Assembly: GCA_011391275.1 (NCBI GenBank)
Contig: JAABQW010000056.1
Location: 1 to 34,264, forward strand
Direction: 5' to 3'
Source of the DNA: Betaproteobacteria bacterium
GTDB lineage: Bacteria > Pseudomonadota > Gammaproteobacteria > Burkholderiales > Usitatibacteraceae
Length of the DNA: 34,264 nucleotides
The translations under genes and the position numbers were made by a program. The notes beneath the pieces are model-generated. The model was given only the letters and a program-made list of their open reading frames with translations, was not told the DNA's origin and ran no database searches. This document shows positions 14,143 to 25,200 of the stretch, piece after piece; position 1 is the first letter of the stretch; each line of letters opens with the position of its first letter.

Positions 14143-14193
14143 GCGGCGGCCCGCGGCTCAGGCCGGACCCATCCCCGGCAAGGCAGTCAGGAT

Positions 14194-14242
14194 TCCCGCC
14201 GCCCGGCGGGAGAGAAGAATCGAATCGCCCCGCGAGACGGGG
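14194..14242 (+). other. Two tandem hairpins in the leader of aspS
   Basis: The 112-bp gap between the DUF502 gene and aspS contains two perfect hairpins. TCCCGCC-GCCC-GGCGGGA (14194-14211) has a 7-bp stem, and CCCCG-CGAGA-CGGGG (14228-14242) has a 5-bp stem. The second ends 12 nt before the aspS ATG and partly borders the AGAGAG ribosome-binding region. Neither is followed by a T-run, so they are not intrinsic terminators. They may set mRNA stability or translation of aspS. This is seen in sequence only; no known riboswitch class matches. Confidence 0.5.
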
Positions 14243-14254
14243 TCAAGAGAGAAA

Positions 14255-16036
14255 ATGCGAACCGAATACTGCGGACTGACCGACGCCCGATTCCTCGGGC
14301 AAACCGTGACCCTTTTCGGCTGGGCGCACCGCCGCCGCGACCATGGGGGCGTCATCTTCATCGACATGCGCGACCGCGAGGGCCTCGTGCAGGTGGTGAG
14401 CGACCCGGACCGGAAGGAGACCTTCGCGGTCGCCGACCGCGTGAGGAACGAGTTCGTCCTGCGCGTGACGGGCGTGGTGCGCCGCCGGCCCGAGGGCACG
14501 GTGAACCCGGGCCTCAGGAGCGGCGAGATCGAAGTGCTCGCCCACGAGCTCGAGATCCTGAACCCGGCCACCACGCCGCCGTTCATGATCGACGACGAGA
14601 CGATCTCCGAGGAGGTGCGGCTGCGCTACCGCTACCTCGACCTGCGCCGCGAGCCGATGCAGAAGGCGCTCAGGCTGCGCCACCAGGCGGCGAAGGCCGT
14701 GCGCGAGTACCTCGACGACGCGGGCTTCATCGACGTCGAGACGCCGGTGCTCTACAAGTCCACGCCGGAGGGCGCGCGCGAGTTCCTCGTGCCCTCGCGC
14801 ATCCACGACGGGCAGTTCTACGCGCTGCCGCAGTCGCCGCAGCTCTTCAAGCAGCTGCTGATGATCGCGGGCTACGACCGCTACTACCAGATCGTGAAGT
14901 GCTTCCGCGACGAGGACCTGCGCGCCGACCGGCAGCCGGAATTCACCCAGATCGACATCGAGACCTCCTTCCTCACGGAGCGCGAGATCCAGGACATCAT
15001 GGAGGGGCTCGTCCGGCACGTCTTCAAGCGCGTGCTCGACGTGGACCTGCCCGCGTTCCCGCGCCTCACCTACGCGGAGGCGGTCGGGAAGTACGGCAGC
15101 GACAAGCCCGACCTGCGCGTTAAGCTCGAGCTCACCGAGCTCACGGACCTCATGAAGGGCGTGGATTTCAAGGTGTTCCGGCAGGCGGCCGAGCTTCCCG
15201 ACGGCCGCGTGGCGGCGCTGCGCGTGCCCGGCGGCAACGCCGCCTTCACCCGCAAGGAGCTCGACGACCTCGCCCCCTTCGTCGCGATCTACGGCGCGAA
15301 GGGCCTCGCCTACATCCGCGTGAACGACCGCACGAAGCCGAACGATGAGGGGCTGCAGTCGCCCATCGTCAAGTTCTTCAAGCCCGGCGAGCTCGCGGCG
15401 ATCCTCGAGCGCACCGGCGCGCAGGACGGCGACGTGATCTTCTTCGGGGCCGACCGGCGCAAGGTGGTGAACGACGCCATGGGAGCGCTGCGCGCGAAGG
15501 TCGGGCACGAGAAGGGTCACGCCGAGGCGGGCTGGCGCCCGTGCTGGGTGCTCGACTTCCCGGCCTACGAGTACGACGAGGAGGGCAAGCGCTGGCTCGC
15601 GGCCCACCACCCGTTCACGAGCCCGAAGGACGAGCACGTGGCGCTCATGGACTCCGACCCCGGCAAGGTGCTGGCGAAGGCGTACGACATCGCGCTGAAC
15701 GGCTGGGAGATCGGCGGCGGCTCGGTGCGGATCCACCGCGCGGAGATACAGGCGAAGCAGTTCAAGACGCTGGGCATCTCGGACGAGGACGCGCGCGCCA
15801 AGTTCGGCTTCCTGCTCGATGCGCTGTCCTACGGCGCGCCCCCGCACGGCGGCATCGCCTTCGGCTTCGATCGGATGGTGGCGATGATGACGGGCGTGGA
15901 CCAGATCCGCGACGTGATCGCCTTCCCGAAGACGCAGCGCGGGCAGGACCTCATGGTCGAGGCGCCGAGCCCGGTGACCGAGAGGCAGCTGCGCGACCTG
16001 CACATCAAGCTGCGCAGCGCCACCGGCCCGGCATGA
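14255..16036 (+). CDS. aspS: Aspartate--tRNA(Asp/Asn) ligase, non-discriminating type
   Basis: This is a class IIb synthetase that charges tRNA with aspartate. The 593-residue bacterial-type enzyme has an N-terminal OB anticodon-binding domain (1-105), motif 2 ([18 protein letters not shown]), the insertion (GAD) domain in the middle, and motif 3 ([13 protein letters not shown]). In the anticodon domain it has His30 ([10 protein letters not shown]) and Gly81 (RPEGTVNP). E. coli has Leu and Lys at these sites. In Pseudomonas-type enzymes the His/Gly pair marks a relaxed enzyme that also aspartylates tRNA-Asn, later amidated by GatCAB. The gene is followed by an Ntn hydrolase whose ATG overlaps its stop. 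Confidence 0.97.
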   Translation: MRTEYCGLTDARFLGQTVTLFGWAHRRRDHGGVIFIDMRDREGLVQVVSDPDRKETFAVADRVRNEFVLRVTGVVRRRPEGTVNPGLRSGEIEVLAHELEILNPATTPPFMIDDETISEEVRLRYRYLDLRREPMQKALRLRHQAAKAVREYLDDAGFIDVETPVLYKSTPEGAREFLVPSRIHDGQFYALPQSPQLFKQLLMIAGYDRYYQIVKCFRDEDLRADRQPEFTQIDIETSFLTEREIQDIMEGLVRHVFKRVLDVDLPAFPRLTYAEAVGKYGSDKPDLRVKLELTELTDLMKGVDFKVFRQAAELPDGRVAALRVPGGNAAFTRKELDDLAPFVAIYGAKGLAYIRVNDRTKPNDEGLQSPIVKFFKPGELAAILERTGAQDGDVIFFGADRRKVVNDAMGALRAKVGHEKGHAEAGWRPCWVLDFPAYEYDEEGKRWLAAHHPFTSPKDEHVALMDSDPGKVLAKAYDIALNGWEIGGGSVRIHRAEIQAKQFKTLGISDEDARAKFGFLLDALSYGAPPHGGIAFGFDRMVAMMTGVDQIRDVIAFPKTQRGQDLMVEAPSPVTERQLRDLHIKLRSATGPA

Positions 16037-16956
16037 CGATCGCCCTCATCGCCCACGGCGGCGCCGGCAGGTGGCGCCCGGGCTCCGACGACGACGCGAC
16101 CGGGGGCCTGCGCGCCGCGGTGGAGGCGGGGCGGGCGATCCTCGCCGGTGGCGGCCGCGCGCTCGACGCCGTCTGCGCGACCGTCGTGATGCTCGAGGAC
16201 AACCCCATCTTCAACGCGGGCACCGGCGCGGTGCTGAACTTCGACGGCTTCTGCGAGCTGGACGCGAGCGTGATGGAAAGCCGCGAGGCGAGGGTCGGCT
16301 CCGTGTCCGGGCTGCAGCGCGTGCGCAACCCCGTCCTCGTGGCGCGCAAGGTCATGGAGGAAACCGACCACGTCATGCTCACCGGCGACGGCGCGCAGCG
16401 CTTCGCGCGCGTCATGGGGTTCCCGGACCACGACCCGGTCACGGCGGAGCGCCGCGCCGACTGGTTCGACAAGAGGAACCGCATCGACGAAGTGCTGGGC
16501 GAGCACGCGCTCAAGATGCGGCGCTTCCTGCAGGATCATCCGGAATACGCCGGCGGCACGGTGGGCGCCGCCGCGGTGGACGGCCAGGGCGTGCTCGCCG
16601 CTGCGACTTCCACCGGCGGCGTGACGCTCAAGATGGTCGGCCGCGTGGGCGACTCGCCCTTCCCCGGGGCGGGCAACTACGCCTCGCCGAGCATCGCCGC
16701 CTCGGCGACCGGCACCGGCGAGTTCGTGCTGCGCTCGCTCGCCACGCGCGCGATCTCCGAGCGCGTCGAGCAGGGCGCGAGCCTCGCCGACGCCGTGGCC
16801 GCCGTGCTGGGCAGGATGGGCGAGGACTTCGACGCGGACGTCGGGCTCATCGCGGTCGACCGGCTGGGCACGCCGGTGGCCATGCATCGCACGAAGGACA
16901 TGCCGCACGCCTTCTTCTCGGGCACCGGCGCCGTGGTTTCCCGGATGCGGGCCTGA
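16033..16956 (+). CDS. Isoaspartyl peptidase / L-asparaginase family Ntn hydrolase
   Basis: The 307-residue protein is a T2-family N-terminal nucleophile hydrolase that self-cleaves and hydrolyses beta-aspartyl peptides or asparagine. It begins [12 protein letters not shown], has [12 protein letters not shown] and ELDASVME, the cleavage site [10 protein letters not shown] with Thr176 as predicted nucleophile, and substrate-site segments [10 protein letters not shown] and [15 protein letters not shown]. Its ATG overlaps the aspS stop as ATGA, and nudB starts 4 bp after its end, so it has been placed in the conserved aspS-nudB interval. Whether it acts mainly on isoaspartyl peptides or asparagine cannot be told from sequence. 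Confidence 0.92.
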   Translation: MTIALIAHGGAGRWRPGSDDDATGGLRAAVEAGRAILAGGGRALDAVCATVVMLEDNPIFNAGTGAVLNFDGFCELDASVMESREARVGSVSGLQRVRNPVLVARKVMEETDHVMLTGDGAQRFARVMGFPDHDPVTAERRADWFDKRNRIDEVLGEHALKMRRFLQDHPEYAGGTVGAAAVDGQGVLAAATSTGGVTLKMVGRVGDSPFPGAGNYASPSIAASATGTGEFVLRSLATRAISERVEQGASLADAVAAVLGRMGEDFDADVGLIAVDRLGTPVAMHRTKDMPHAFFSGTGAVVSRMRA

Positions 16957-16960
16957 CGGA

Positions 16961-17434
16961 TTGGAGAAGGCCTGCAAGATCCCGGTCTCGACGCTCGTGG
17001 TGGTGTACACCCCGCGGCTCGACGTGCTCCTCATCGAGCGGGCGGACCGACCCGGCTACTGGCAGAGCGTCACGGGTAGCCAGGATCCCGGCGAGACCCT
17101 CCTGCAGACGGCCATCCGCGAGGTCCGCGAGGAAACCGGGATCGACGCGAACCGGCACGCGATGCACGACTGGAAGGTGTCCAGCGTCTACGAGATCTTC
17201 GCCATCTGGCGCCATCGCTACGCGCCCGGCGTGACGCACAACACGGAGCACGTGTTCGGCCTGCGCGTGCCCGGGCGCGTCGACGTGGCGCTGGCCCCCG
17301 CCGAGCACCTGCGCTACCGGTGGCTCCCGTGGCGGGAGGCGGCCGGGGAGGTGTTCTCCTGGAGCAACCGGCAGGCGATACTGATGCTTCCGGAGAAGGA
17401 CGCCACGCCCGCTCCCGAACGTCCCGCGCCATGA
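16961..17434 (+). CDS. nudB: Dihydroneopterin triphosphate diphosphatase NudB
   Basis: NudB removes pyrophosphate from dihydroneopterin triphosphate, the second step of folate synthesis. The 157-residue protein carries a perfect Nudix box, G-x5-E-x7-REVREETGI (residues 39-61), within the NudB-type context ADRPGYWQSVTGSQDPGE, and KVSSVYEIFAIWRHRYAPGV with NTEHVFGL. The start is TTG at 16961, giving the family N-terminus KIPVSTLVVVYTP; no ATG is available there. The next gene overlaps its stop as ATGA. Position next to aspS is conserved in beta- and gammaproteobacteria. Confidence 0.92.
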   Translation: MEKACKIPVSTLVVVYTPRLDVLLIERADRPGYWQSVTGSQDPGETLLQTAIREVREETGIDANRHAMHDWKVSSVYEIFAIWRHRYAPGVTHNTEHVFGLRVPGRVDVALAPAEHLRYRWLPWREAAGEVFSWSNRQAILMLPEKDATPAPERPAP

Positions 17435-18189
17435 AGACCGCCGCCGACCCGGCCCTCACCGTCGTCACCTACAACATCCACAAGGGCTTCTCCGCGCTCA
17501 ACCGCCGGCTGGTCGTCCACGAGATCCGCGAGAGCCTGCACGCGCTTGCCCCGGACGTGGTCTTCCTGCAGGAGGTGCAGGGGGCCCACGTCCGGCATTC
17601 CCGCCGGCACGTCACGTGGCCCGAGGGGTCCCAGCACGAGTTCCTGGCGCAGGAGGGCGAGCACTCCGCCTACGGCATGAACGCCACCTACATGGACGGC
17701 CACCACGGCAACGCCATCGTGAGCCGCTACCCGATCCTCAAGTCCGAGAACGTGGACATTTCCCACCACGCCCTGGAAAGCCGCGGGCTCCTGCACTGCG
17801 AGATGGCCGTGCCGGGATGGGAGGAGCCGCTTCACTGCATCAACGTCCACCTCGGCCTGTGGGCGAGGAGCCGGCGCTTCCAGCTGGAGTGGCTGTGCGA
17901 CCGGATCCGCGATTCCGTGCCCGATGGCGCGCCCCTCGTGGTGGCCGGCGACTTCAACGACTGGCGCGGGACGGCGACCGCGCTCCTCGGGCGCGAGCTG
18001 GGGCTCGCCGAGGTGTTCGAGAGCTCGCTGGGGCGCCACGCGCGCAGCTTCCCCGCGCGCATGCCGTTCCTCAAGCTCGACCGCATCTACGTGCGCGGGC
18101 TCACGGTGGGCGCGACGCAGCGGCTCGCGGCGGGCCCCTGGTCGCGCCTCTCCGACCACGCGGCGCTCGCCGCGAGGTTGCTTCGCTGA
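17431..18189 (+). CDS. Endonuclease/exonuclease/phosphatase family protein, YbhP-like
   Basis: The 252-residue protein has the EEP (DNase I-like) fold motifs: VVTYNIHKG near the start, FLQEVQ (metal-binding Glu), GNAIVSRYPI, NVHLGLW, VAGDFNDWRG (catalytic Asp/Asn) and the final LSDHAALAARL. Start ATG 17431 overlaps the nudB stop as ATGA. In E. coli the homologue ybhP lies directly upstream of clsB (ybhO), exactly as here, which suggests a phospholipid-related role rather than DNA cleavage. No substrate has been established for the family, so that role is inference. Confidence 0.88.
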   Translation: MKTAADPALTVVTYNIHKGFSALNRRLVVHEIRESLHALAPDVVFLQEVQGAHVRHSRRHVTWPEGSQHEFLAQEGEHSAYGMNATYMDGHHGNAIVSRYPILKSENVDISHHALESRGLLHCEMAVPGWEEPLHCINVHLGLWARSRRFQLEWLCDRIRDSVPDGAPLVVAGDFNDWRGTATALLGRELGLAEVFESSLGRHARSFPARMPFLKLDRIYVRGLTVGATQRLAAGPWSRLSDHAALAARLLR

Positions 18190-18207
18190 CGATCGCCCGG
18201 GGGCCGG

Positions 18208-19365
18208 GTGAAGCTGGTTCACGGCAACCGCGTGACGCTCCTGCGCAACGGCGCCGAATTCTTCCCGGCCCTCGTCGCCGCCATCGACTCGGCGTCCGAC
18301 GACGTGCGCATCGAGACCTACATCTTCGCCGACGACCGGGCCGGGCGCGCCGTGGGCGATGCCCTGAAGCGCGCGGCGCGGCGCGGCGTCAACGTCCGCC
18401 TCATGATCGACGGTTTCGGGTCCCGGGAGCTCGCGCCCGAGTTCGTCGTCGACCTGCGGCTCGCGGGCGTGGTGGTGCAGCGCTTCCGGCCCGGACGGGG
18501 CTGGCCCAGCATCCGGCGCAACCGTCTTCGCCGCCTGCACCGCAAGATCGCGCTCGTGGACGCCCGCGTCGGCTTCGTCGGCGGCATCAACATCCTCGAC
18601 GACCAATCCGGCCACGGCCGGCCGGCGCCCCGCTACGACTACGCGGTGCGCGTCGAGGGGCCGCTGCTGGCCGAGATCTATCCCGTGGTGCACCGCCTGT
18701 GGTGGCTCGAGGCGGCGCTCTCGGGCAAGGAACGCCGCCCCGGCTTCCTGCCGCCGGACGTCCATCCGGGGCCGGCGGGCGACACGACTGCCGCCTTCGT
18801 CCATCGCGACAACTTCCTGTACCGCCACGACATCGAGGCGATGTACCTCGAGGCCATCGAGGGCGCGCGCCGCGAGATCCTCGTCGCCTGCGCCTATTTC
18901 ATGCCCGGCTGGCGGGTGCGACACGCACTCATGGAGGCGGCCGGGCGGGGCGTGCGCGTGGCCATCGTGGTGCAGGGCTGGTCGGACCACCGGGTGTTCC
19001 AGCACGCGAGCCGCGTCCTCTACGGCGCGCTACTCGACCACGGCATCGAGATCTACGAGTACGGGCGCAGCGAACTGCACGCCAAGGCCGCCAGCATCGA
19101 CGGAAGGTGGGCCACGGTGGGCTCGTCCAACCTCGACCCCTTCAGCCTTGTGCTCGCGCGCGAGGCCAACGTGGCGGTCTTCAGCGAGTCCTTCGCACGG
19201 GAAGTGCGCGCGTCGATCGACCACGAGATCCACCACGGCGCCAGGCCCGTGCCGCGCCTGCTCTGGCGCCGCCGCCCCTGGCTCGCGCGCTTCACCGGCT
19301 GGGTCGCCTACGGTTGCGCGCGGCTCGCCATGGGCATCGCCGGCATCGGCCGGCGATGGTTCTGA
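18208..19365 (+). CDS. clsB: Cardiolipin synthase ClsB
   Basis: This phospholipase D-superfamily enzyme makes cardiolipin at the inner membrane. The 385-residue protein has two HKD motifs: HRKIALVD (H111, K113, D118) followed by GFVGGINI, and HAKAASID (H291, K293, D298) followed by [11 protein letters not shown]. It lacks the N-terminal membrane segments of ClsA, which fits ClsB. The C-terminus is basic and hydrophobic ([13 protein letters not shown]). GTG at 18208, 18 bp after the EEP gene, is the likely start, giving [12 protein letters not shown]. It is the last gene of the plus-strand run and converges on argB with only 13 bp between stops and no visible terminator. Confidence 0.93.
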   Translation: MKLVHGNRVTLLRNGAEFFPALVAAIDSASDDVRIETYIFADDRAGRAVGDALKRAARRGVNVRLMIDGFGSRELAPEFVVDLRLAGVVVQRFRPGRGWPSIRRNRLRRLHRKIALVDARVGFVGGINILDDQSGHGRPAPRYDYAVRVEGPLLAEIYPVVHRLWWLEAALSGKERRPGFLPPDVHPGPAGDTTAAFVHRDNFLYRHDIEAMYLEAIEGARREILVACAYFMPGWRVRHALMEAAGRGVRVAIVVQGWSDHRVFQHASRVLYGALLDHGIEIYEYGRSELHAKAASIDGRWATVGSSNLDPFSLVLAREANVAVFSESFAREVRASIDHEIHHGARPVPRLLWRRRPWLARFTGWVAYGCARLAMGIAGIGRRWF

Positions 19366-19378
19366 CGCGTCGGGTGGG

Positions 19379-21590
<2,212 letters not shown>

Positions 21591-21594
<4 letters not shown>

Positions 21595-22364
21595 CCGGCA
21601 CCGGCGCCCTGGCCCGCATGCAGGCGGCCTTCGCCAGCGCCGTCACGGACGGGGATGAGGCCGCGGTGACCGCGCACCTGGCGGGGGATCCGGCCCTGGC
21701 CCGGCGCCGGCTCGCGATCTATCGGGAGGCCATCGGCGCCAACCGTCGCGGCGCGTTGCGGTCGGCGTTTCCGGTGGTGGCGCGGCTCGTGGGCGAAGCC
21801 TTCTTCGACGAGGCGGCACGGCGGCTTGCCGCCGTGGCACCACCGGCATGCGCCGACCTCAACCGGTACGGCGACGGCTTCCCGGCATTCCTCTCGACCT
21901 ATCCCCATGCCGAGGCGATGCGCTGGCTCGCGGACGTCGCCCGGCTCGAGTGGGCGTGGCACGAGGCGCTCTCGGCGGCGGATGCGACGGGAATCGACTT
22001 CGCCGCGCTGGCGGCCGTGCCCGCGGAGGAGCAGCCCGCGCTTCGCTTCTCGCTGCACCCGTCCGTGCGGCTGGTGAGGTCGGCGTGGCCGGTGCTGGCG
22101 ATCTGGGAGGCGAACCAGCCGGGGCGCGACGGCACGCCGGATCGCGACGAAGGGGCCGACGACGTTCTCGCCTGGCGCGAGGACGGGCGCGTGCGCATGG
22201 CGCTGCTCGCCCCGCCGGACGCCGCGTTCGTGGAGGCGATCGGGCGAGGCACCCCGCTCGAGGTGGCGGCCGGGTCCGAGGGGTGGGATTTCGCGCCGAT
22301 GCTGGTGCGCCTTGCGGCGCACGGCCTACTCGCCGGCTTCGCCGGCCCGCAGTCCGCCGGCTAG
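21591..22364 (+). CDS. bufC: BufC, DUF2063 partner of the MNIO enzyme
   Basis: The 257-residue protein has the DUF2063 (HvfC/BufC) N-terminal domain, seen in RRLAIYREAIGANRRGALR, then SAFPVVARLVGEAFFDEAAR and RYGDGFPAFLSTYPHAEA. A C-terminal domain of about 110 residues follows (LHPSVRLVRSAWPVLAIWEA; VLAWREDGRVRMALL). Such proteins form a complex with the MNIO enzyme and help present the precursor peptide. The ATG overlaps the bufB stop as ATGA, so the two proteins are made in coupled fashion. Its TAG stop shares the palindrome CTAG with the stop of the convergent lipoprotein gene. No DoxX-type bufD gene follows. Confidence 0.92.
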
Positions 22365-23209
22365 CGGGGCGCCAGCTCGTTCACGATGTCCGCGGCGATG
22401 CGCCAGCCGCTCGGCTCGCGCCGCCACACGCGCACGAAATGCCCCGTCGCCGGGCCGCCTTGCGGGCCGAGTTGTCCCGTCGCATAGGCGAAATCCCCCG
22501 CCGCGCTCGTCCCGTGCGTCTGCAGCGCCCAGGCCGTTCGCGCCGGGCGTGCCGCGGGCGATGCGAGCAGCGCGCCTCGCCCGAGGAACGGCGCGTGCCC
22601 CTCGCGATACACGCGGACGGAAGCGGACGCGTGGGCGGAATAGGCGGAAGCGTCACCGGATTCGGCGGCGAGCCGGGCGAAGCGCTCCTCCGCCGCCGCG
22701 ACGGAGCCCGCGTCGCGGTCGCCGGCAGGCGGCGTCACGCCCGCCTGGAGAGGGGCATCCCAAAGCGCATCCCCGGGATGCGAGATGCCCAGGTCGACCT
22801 GCACCCGCCAGGGCCCGCCCGGCGGGCGCCGCCAGATCGAGAAGAACTGCCCGTGGCGGGGAGCCGCCGCCGGGTCGGCGCGGCTCCTGATTCTCCACGG
22901 CCCGGTCGACAGGCCCACTTCGCCCGAGAACGCCACCTCGACGAACGCCGGCCGCCAGTCGAGCACGATGGGCGGATCCGGCCTTGCGGCGACGGCGGCG
23001 GGGCCGTCCACCGGCCCGTCGCGGTAGAGGACGGCGCCGGGCGCGAGCCAGGCGAGAAACGCCGCGCGCATGCCCTCGCGCACCGACTGCGCGGCGAAGG
23101 CGGTCTCGGCGGCGGCGAGGGAGGCGGGCGACTCGAGGCGGGAAGGGGCGTCGGGCATGGTCGTGCAGCCCGCGAGGGCCAGGGCGAGGAGTGGGACGGG
23201 ACACTTCAT
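22361..23209 (-). CDS. Putative lipoprotein with two NTF2/SnoaL-like domains
   Basis: The 282-residue product begins MKCPVPLLALALAGC, a lipoprotein signal with lipobox LAGC and Cys15 as the lipidated residue. The mature part looks like two tandem NTF2-like (SnoaL/DUF4440-type) domains. Domain one (about 30-150) opens with SLAAAETAFAAQ and ends HGQFFSIWRRP...WRVQVDLG. Domain two (about 165-280) opens with VAAAEERFARLAAESGD and ends GHFVRVWRREPSGWRIAAD. The repeated start and end motifs suggest internal duplication. Function is unknown; such domains often bind small ligands. It lies 74 bp downstream of hslU and shares its stop palindrome with convergent bufC. Confidence 0.8.
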   Translation of the reverse strand: MKCPVPLLALALAGCTTMPDAPSRLESPASLAAAETAFAAQSVREGMRAAFLAWLAPGAVLYRDGPVDGPAAVAARPDPPIVLDWRPAFVEVAFSGEVGLSTGPWRIRSRADPAAAPRHGQFFSIWRRPPGGPWRVQVDLGISHPGDALWDAPLQAGVTPPAGDRDAGSVAAAEERFARLAAESGDASAYSAHASASVRVYREGHAPFLGRGALLASPAARPARTAWALQTHGTSAAGDFAYATGQLGPQGGPATGHFVRVWRREPSGWRIAADIVNELAPR

Positions 23210-23283
23210 GGCGCGATTGTCGGCCGCGCCGGGCGACGCGCGGTTACGGGCGGTGCCCGGGGCGTGACCGAATCTCGTCCGGC

Positions 23284-24627
23284 TCAGAGCACGTAGCGCG
23301 ACAGGTCCTCGCTCTTCGCGAGCACCGCCAGGCGCGCGTCGACGTAGGCCGCGTCGATCTTCGCCTCGCGCGCCGTGCCGCCGGCGTCGAAGGAGAGCTC
23401 CTCGAGGAGCTTCTCCATCACGGTGTGCAGCCGCCGCGCGCCGATGTTCTCCGTGCGTTCGTTCACCGAGAAGGCGATCTCGGCGAGGCGGCGAACGGCC
23501 TGCGGCGTGAACGAGAGGGCCACCGACTCGGTCGCGAGGAGCGCCTCGTACTGGCGCGTGAGGCACGCGTCGGTCGCGGTTAGGATGCGCTCGAAGTCCT
23601 CCACCGACAGGCTCGAGAGCTCCACGCGGATGGGCAGGCGCCCCTGCAGCTCCGGGATCAGGTCGGAGGGCCGCGAGAGGTGGAAGGCGCCGCTCGCGAT
23701 GAACAGGATGTGGTCGGTGCGCAGGACCCCGTACTTGGTGGTGACCGCGGTCCCCTCGACGAGCGGGAGGAGGTCGCGCTGCACGCCCTGGCGCGACACG
23801 TCGGCGCCCCCCATCTCGCCGCGGCTCGCGATCTTGTCGATCTCGTCGAGGAAGACGATGCCGTTCTGCTCGACGGCCCGCATGGCCTTGAGGCGGATCT
23901 CCTCCTCGTTCACCAGCTTGCCCGCCTCCTCGTCGGTGACGAGGCGCAGGGCTTCGGGAATCGCGAGCTTGCGGCTGCGGCGCCGCGCGCCCCCCAGGTT
24001 GGCGAACATGCCCTGGATCTGCTGGGTCAGCTCCTCCATGCCCGGGGGAGCCATGATCTCCATTGCGCCGCCGCCCTGCGCGACGTCGATCTCGATCTCC
24101 TTGTCGTCCAGCTTCCCCTCGCGCAGCATCTTGCGGAAGCGCTGGCGCGTCGACCCGGCCTCCTGGCCCTCCGCGGCGGGGACGCCGGGCAGCAGGGCGT
24201 CGAGGATGCGCTCCTCGGCCGCGTCCTCGGCGCGCGGCCTCACCTTCTGCATCTCCTGCTCGCGCGTGGACTTGATGGCCACCTCGGCGAGGTCGCGGAT
24301 GATCGTGTCCACGTCGCGGCCCACGTAGCCCACCTCGGTGAACTTCGTCGCCTCGACCTTCACGAACGGCGCGTTGGCGAGCCGCGCCAGGCGACGGGCG
24401 ATCTCCGTCTTGCCCACGCCGGTCGGGCCGATCATCAGGATGTTCTTCGGCGTGATCTCGCCGCGCAGCGGCTCGGGGACCTGCGAGCGGCGCCAGCGGT
24501 TGCGCAGCGCGATGGCCACGGCCTTCTTGGCGGCGTGCTGGCCGACGATGTGCTTGTCGAGCTCGTGGACGATCTCCTGCGGCGTCATCATCGACGCGGC
24601 GGGCGGGGCGAGGGGGTCGGCGGCCAT
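23284..24627 (-). CDS. hslU: ATP-dependent protease ATPase subunit HslU
   Basis: HslU is the AAA+ unfoldase that feeds HslV. The 447-residue protein has [20 protein letters not shown], Walker [12 protein letters not shown], the pore motif GYVGRD, Walker [11 protein letters not shown], sensor-type ASGAFH, arginine-containing [12 protein letters not shown], and the C-terminal LSRYVL that inserts into HslV. The I-domain (about 110-240) carries the variable GGA/PPG stretch. The start at 24627 gives 12 residues ahead of the conserved MMTPQEIV; starts at 24591 or 24588 are equally possible, since no clear ribosome binding site separates them. It follows hslV by 26 bp. Confidence 0.97.
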   Translation of the reverse strand: MAADPLAPPAASMMTPQEIVHELDKHIVGQHAAKKAVAIALRNRWRRSQVPEPLRGEITPKNILMIGPTGVGKTEIARRLARLANAPFVKVEATKFTEVGYVGRDVDTIIRDLAEVAIKSTREQEMQKVRPRAEDAAEERILDALLPGVPAAEGQEAGSTRQRFRKMLREGKLDDKEIEIDVAQGGGAMEIMAPPGMEELTQQIQGMFANLGGARRRSRKLAIPEALRLVTDEEAGKLVNEEEIRLKAMRAVEQNGIVFLDEIDKIASRGEMGGADVSRQGVQRDLLPLVEGTAVTTKYGVLRTDHILFIASGAFHLSRPSDLIPELQGRLPIRVELSSLSVEDFERILTATDACLTRQYEALLATESVALSFTPQAVRRLAEIAFSVNERTENIGARRLHTVMEKLLEELSFDAGGTAREAKIDAAYVDARLAVLAKSEDLSRYVL

Positions 24628-24653
24628 GCTCGTCGCGGGCGGGGGCGGGAGGC

Positions 24654-25193
24654 TCAGAGCGTCTCGACCACGTGGTTCTGGTTGGTGTAGATGCAGATGT
24701 CGCCGGCGATCTCGAGCGAGCGCTTGACGATGTCGGCGGGCGGGAGGTCGGTGTGCTCGAGGAGCGCGATGGCCGCGGCCTGCGCGTAGGAGCCCCCGCT
24801 GCCCATCGCGACGATGCCGCGCTCGGGCTCCAGCACGTCGCCGTTGCCGGTGATGAGGAGCGAGGTCTCGCGGTCGGCCACGGCGAGCATCGCCTCCAGG
24901 CGGCGCAGCATGCGGTCGGTGCGCCAGTCCTTCGCGAGCTCCACCGCGGAGCGCAGGAGGTTGCCCTGGTGCTTCTCGAGCTTGGCCTCGAAGCGCTCGA
25001 ACAGGGTGAACGCGTCGGCCGTGGCGCCGGCGAACCCGGCGAGGATGCGGTCGCCGTAGAGCCGGCGCACCTTGCGGGCGGACGCCTTGACCACGACGGC
25101 TCCAAGGGTCACCTGGCCGTCGCCGCCCATGGCGACGGCGCCGCCGCGCCGGACGCTGACGATGGTGGTGCCGTGGAAGAGTTCTTCGGCCAT
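24654..25193 (-). CDS. hslV: ATP-dependent protease subunit HslV
   Basis: HslV is the proteasome-like threonine peptidase of the HslUV complex. The 179-residue precursor starts MAEELFHG followed by [10 protein letters not shown]. The eight-residue propeptide ends in HG as in many proteobacteria, and Thr9 becomes the catalytic N-terminus after removal. Other family segments are [47 protein letters not shown] and [15 protein letters not shown]. It lies 7 bp after the STAS-domain gene and 26 bp before hslU, so the three are probably one transcript. No sigma-32 promoter was recognised upstream. Confidence 0.97.
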   Translation of the reverse strand: MAEELFHGTTIVSVRRGGAVAMGGDGQVTLGAVVVKASARKVRRLYGDRILAGFAGATADAFTLFERFEAKLEKHQGNLLRSAVELAKDWRTDRMLRRLEAMLAVADRETSLLITGNGDVLEPERGIVAMGSGGSYAQAAAIALLEHTDLPPADIVKRSLEIAGDICIYTNQNHVVETL

Positions 25194-25200
25194 GGCGGGG

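Noticed and set aside
19366-19378. Terminator between clsB and argB
   Set aside because: Only 13 bp lie between the convergent stop codons, and no hairpin with a T-run was seen.
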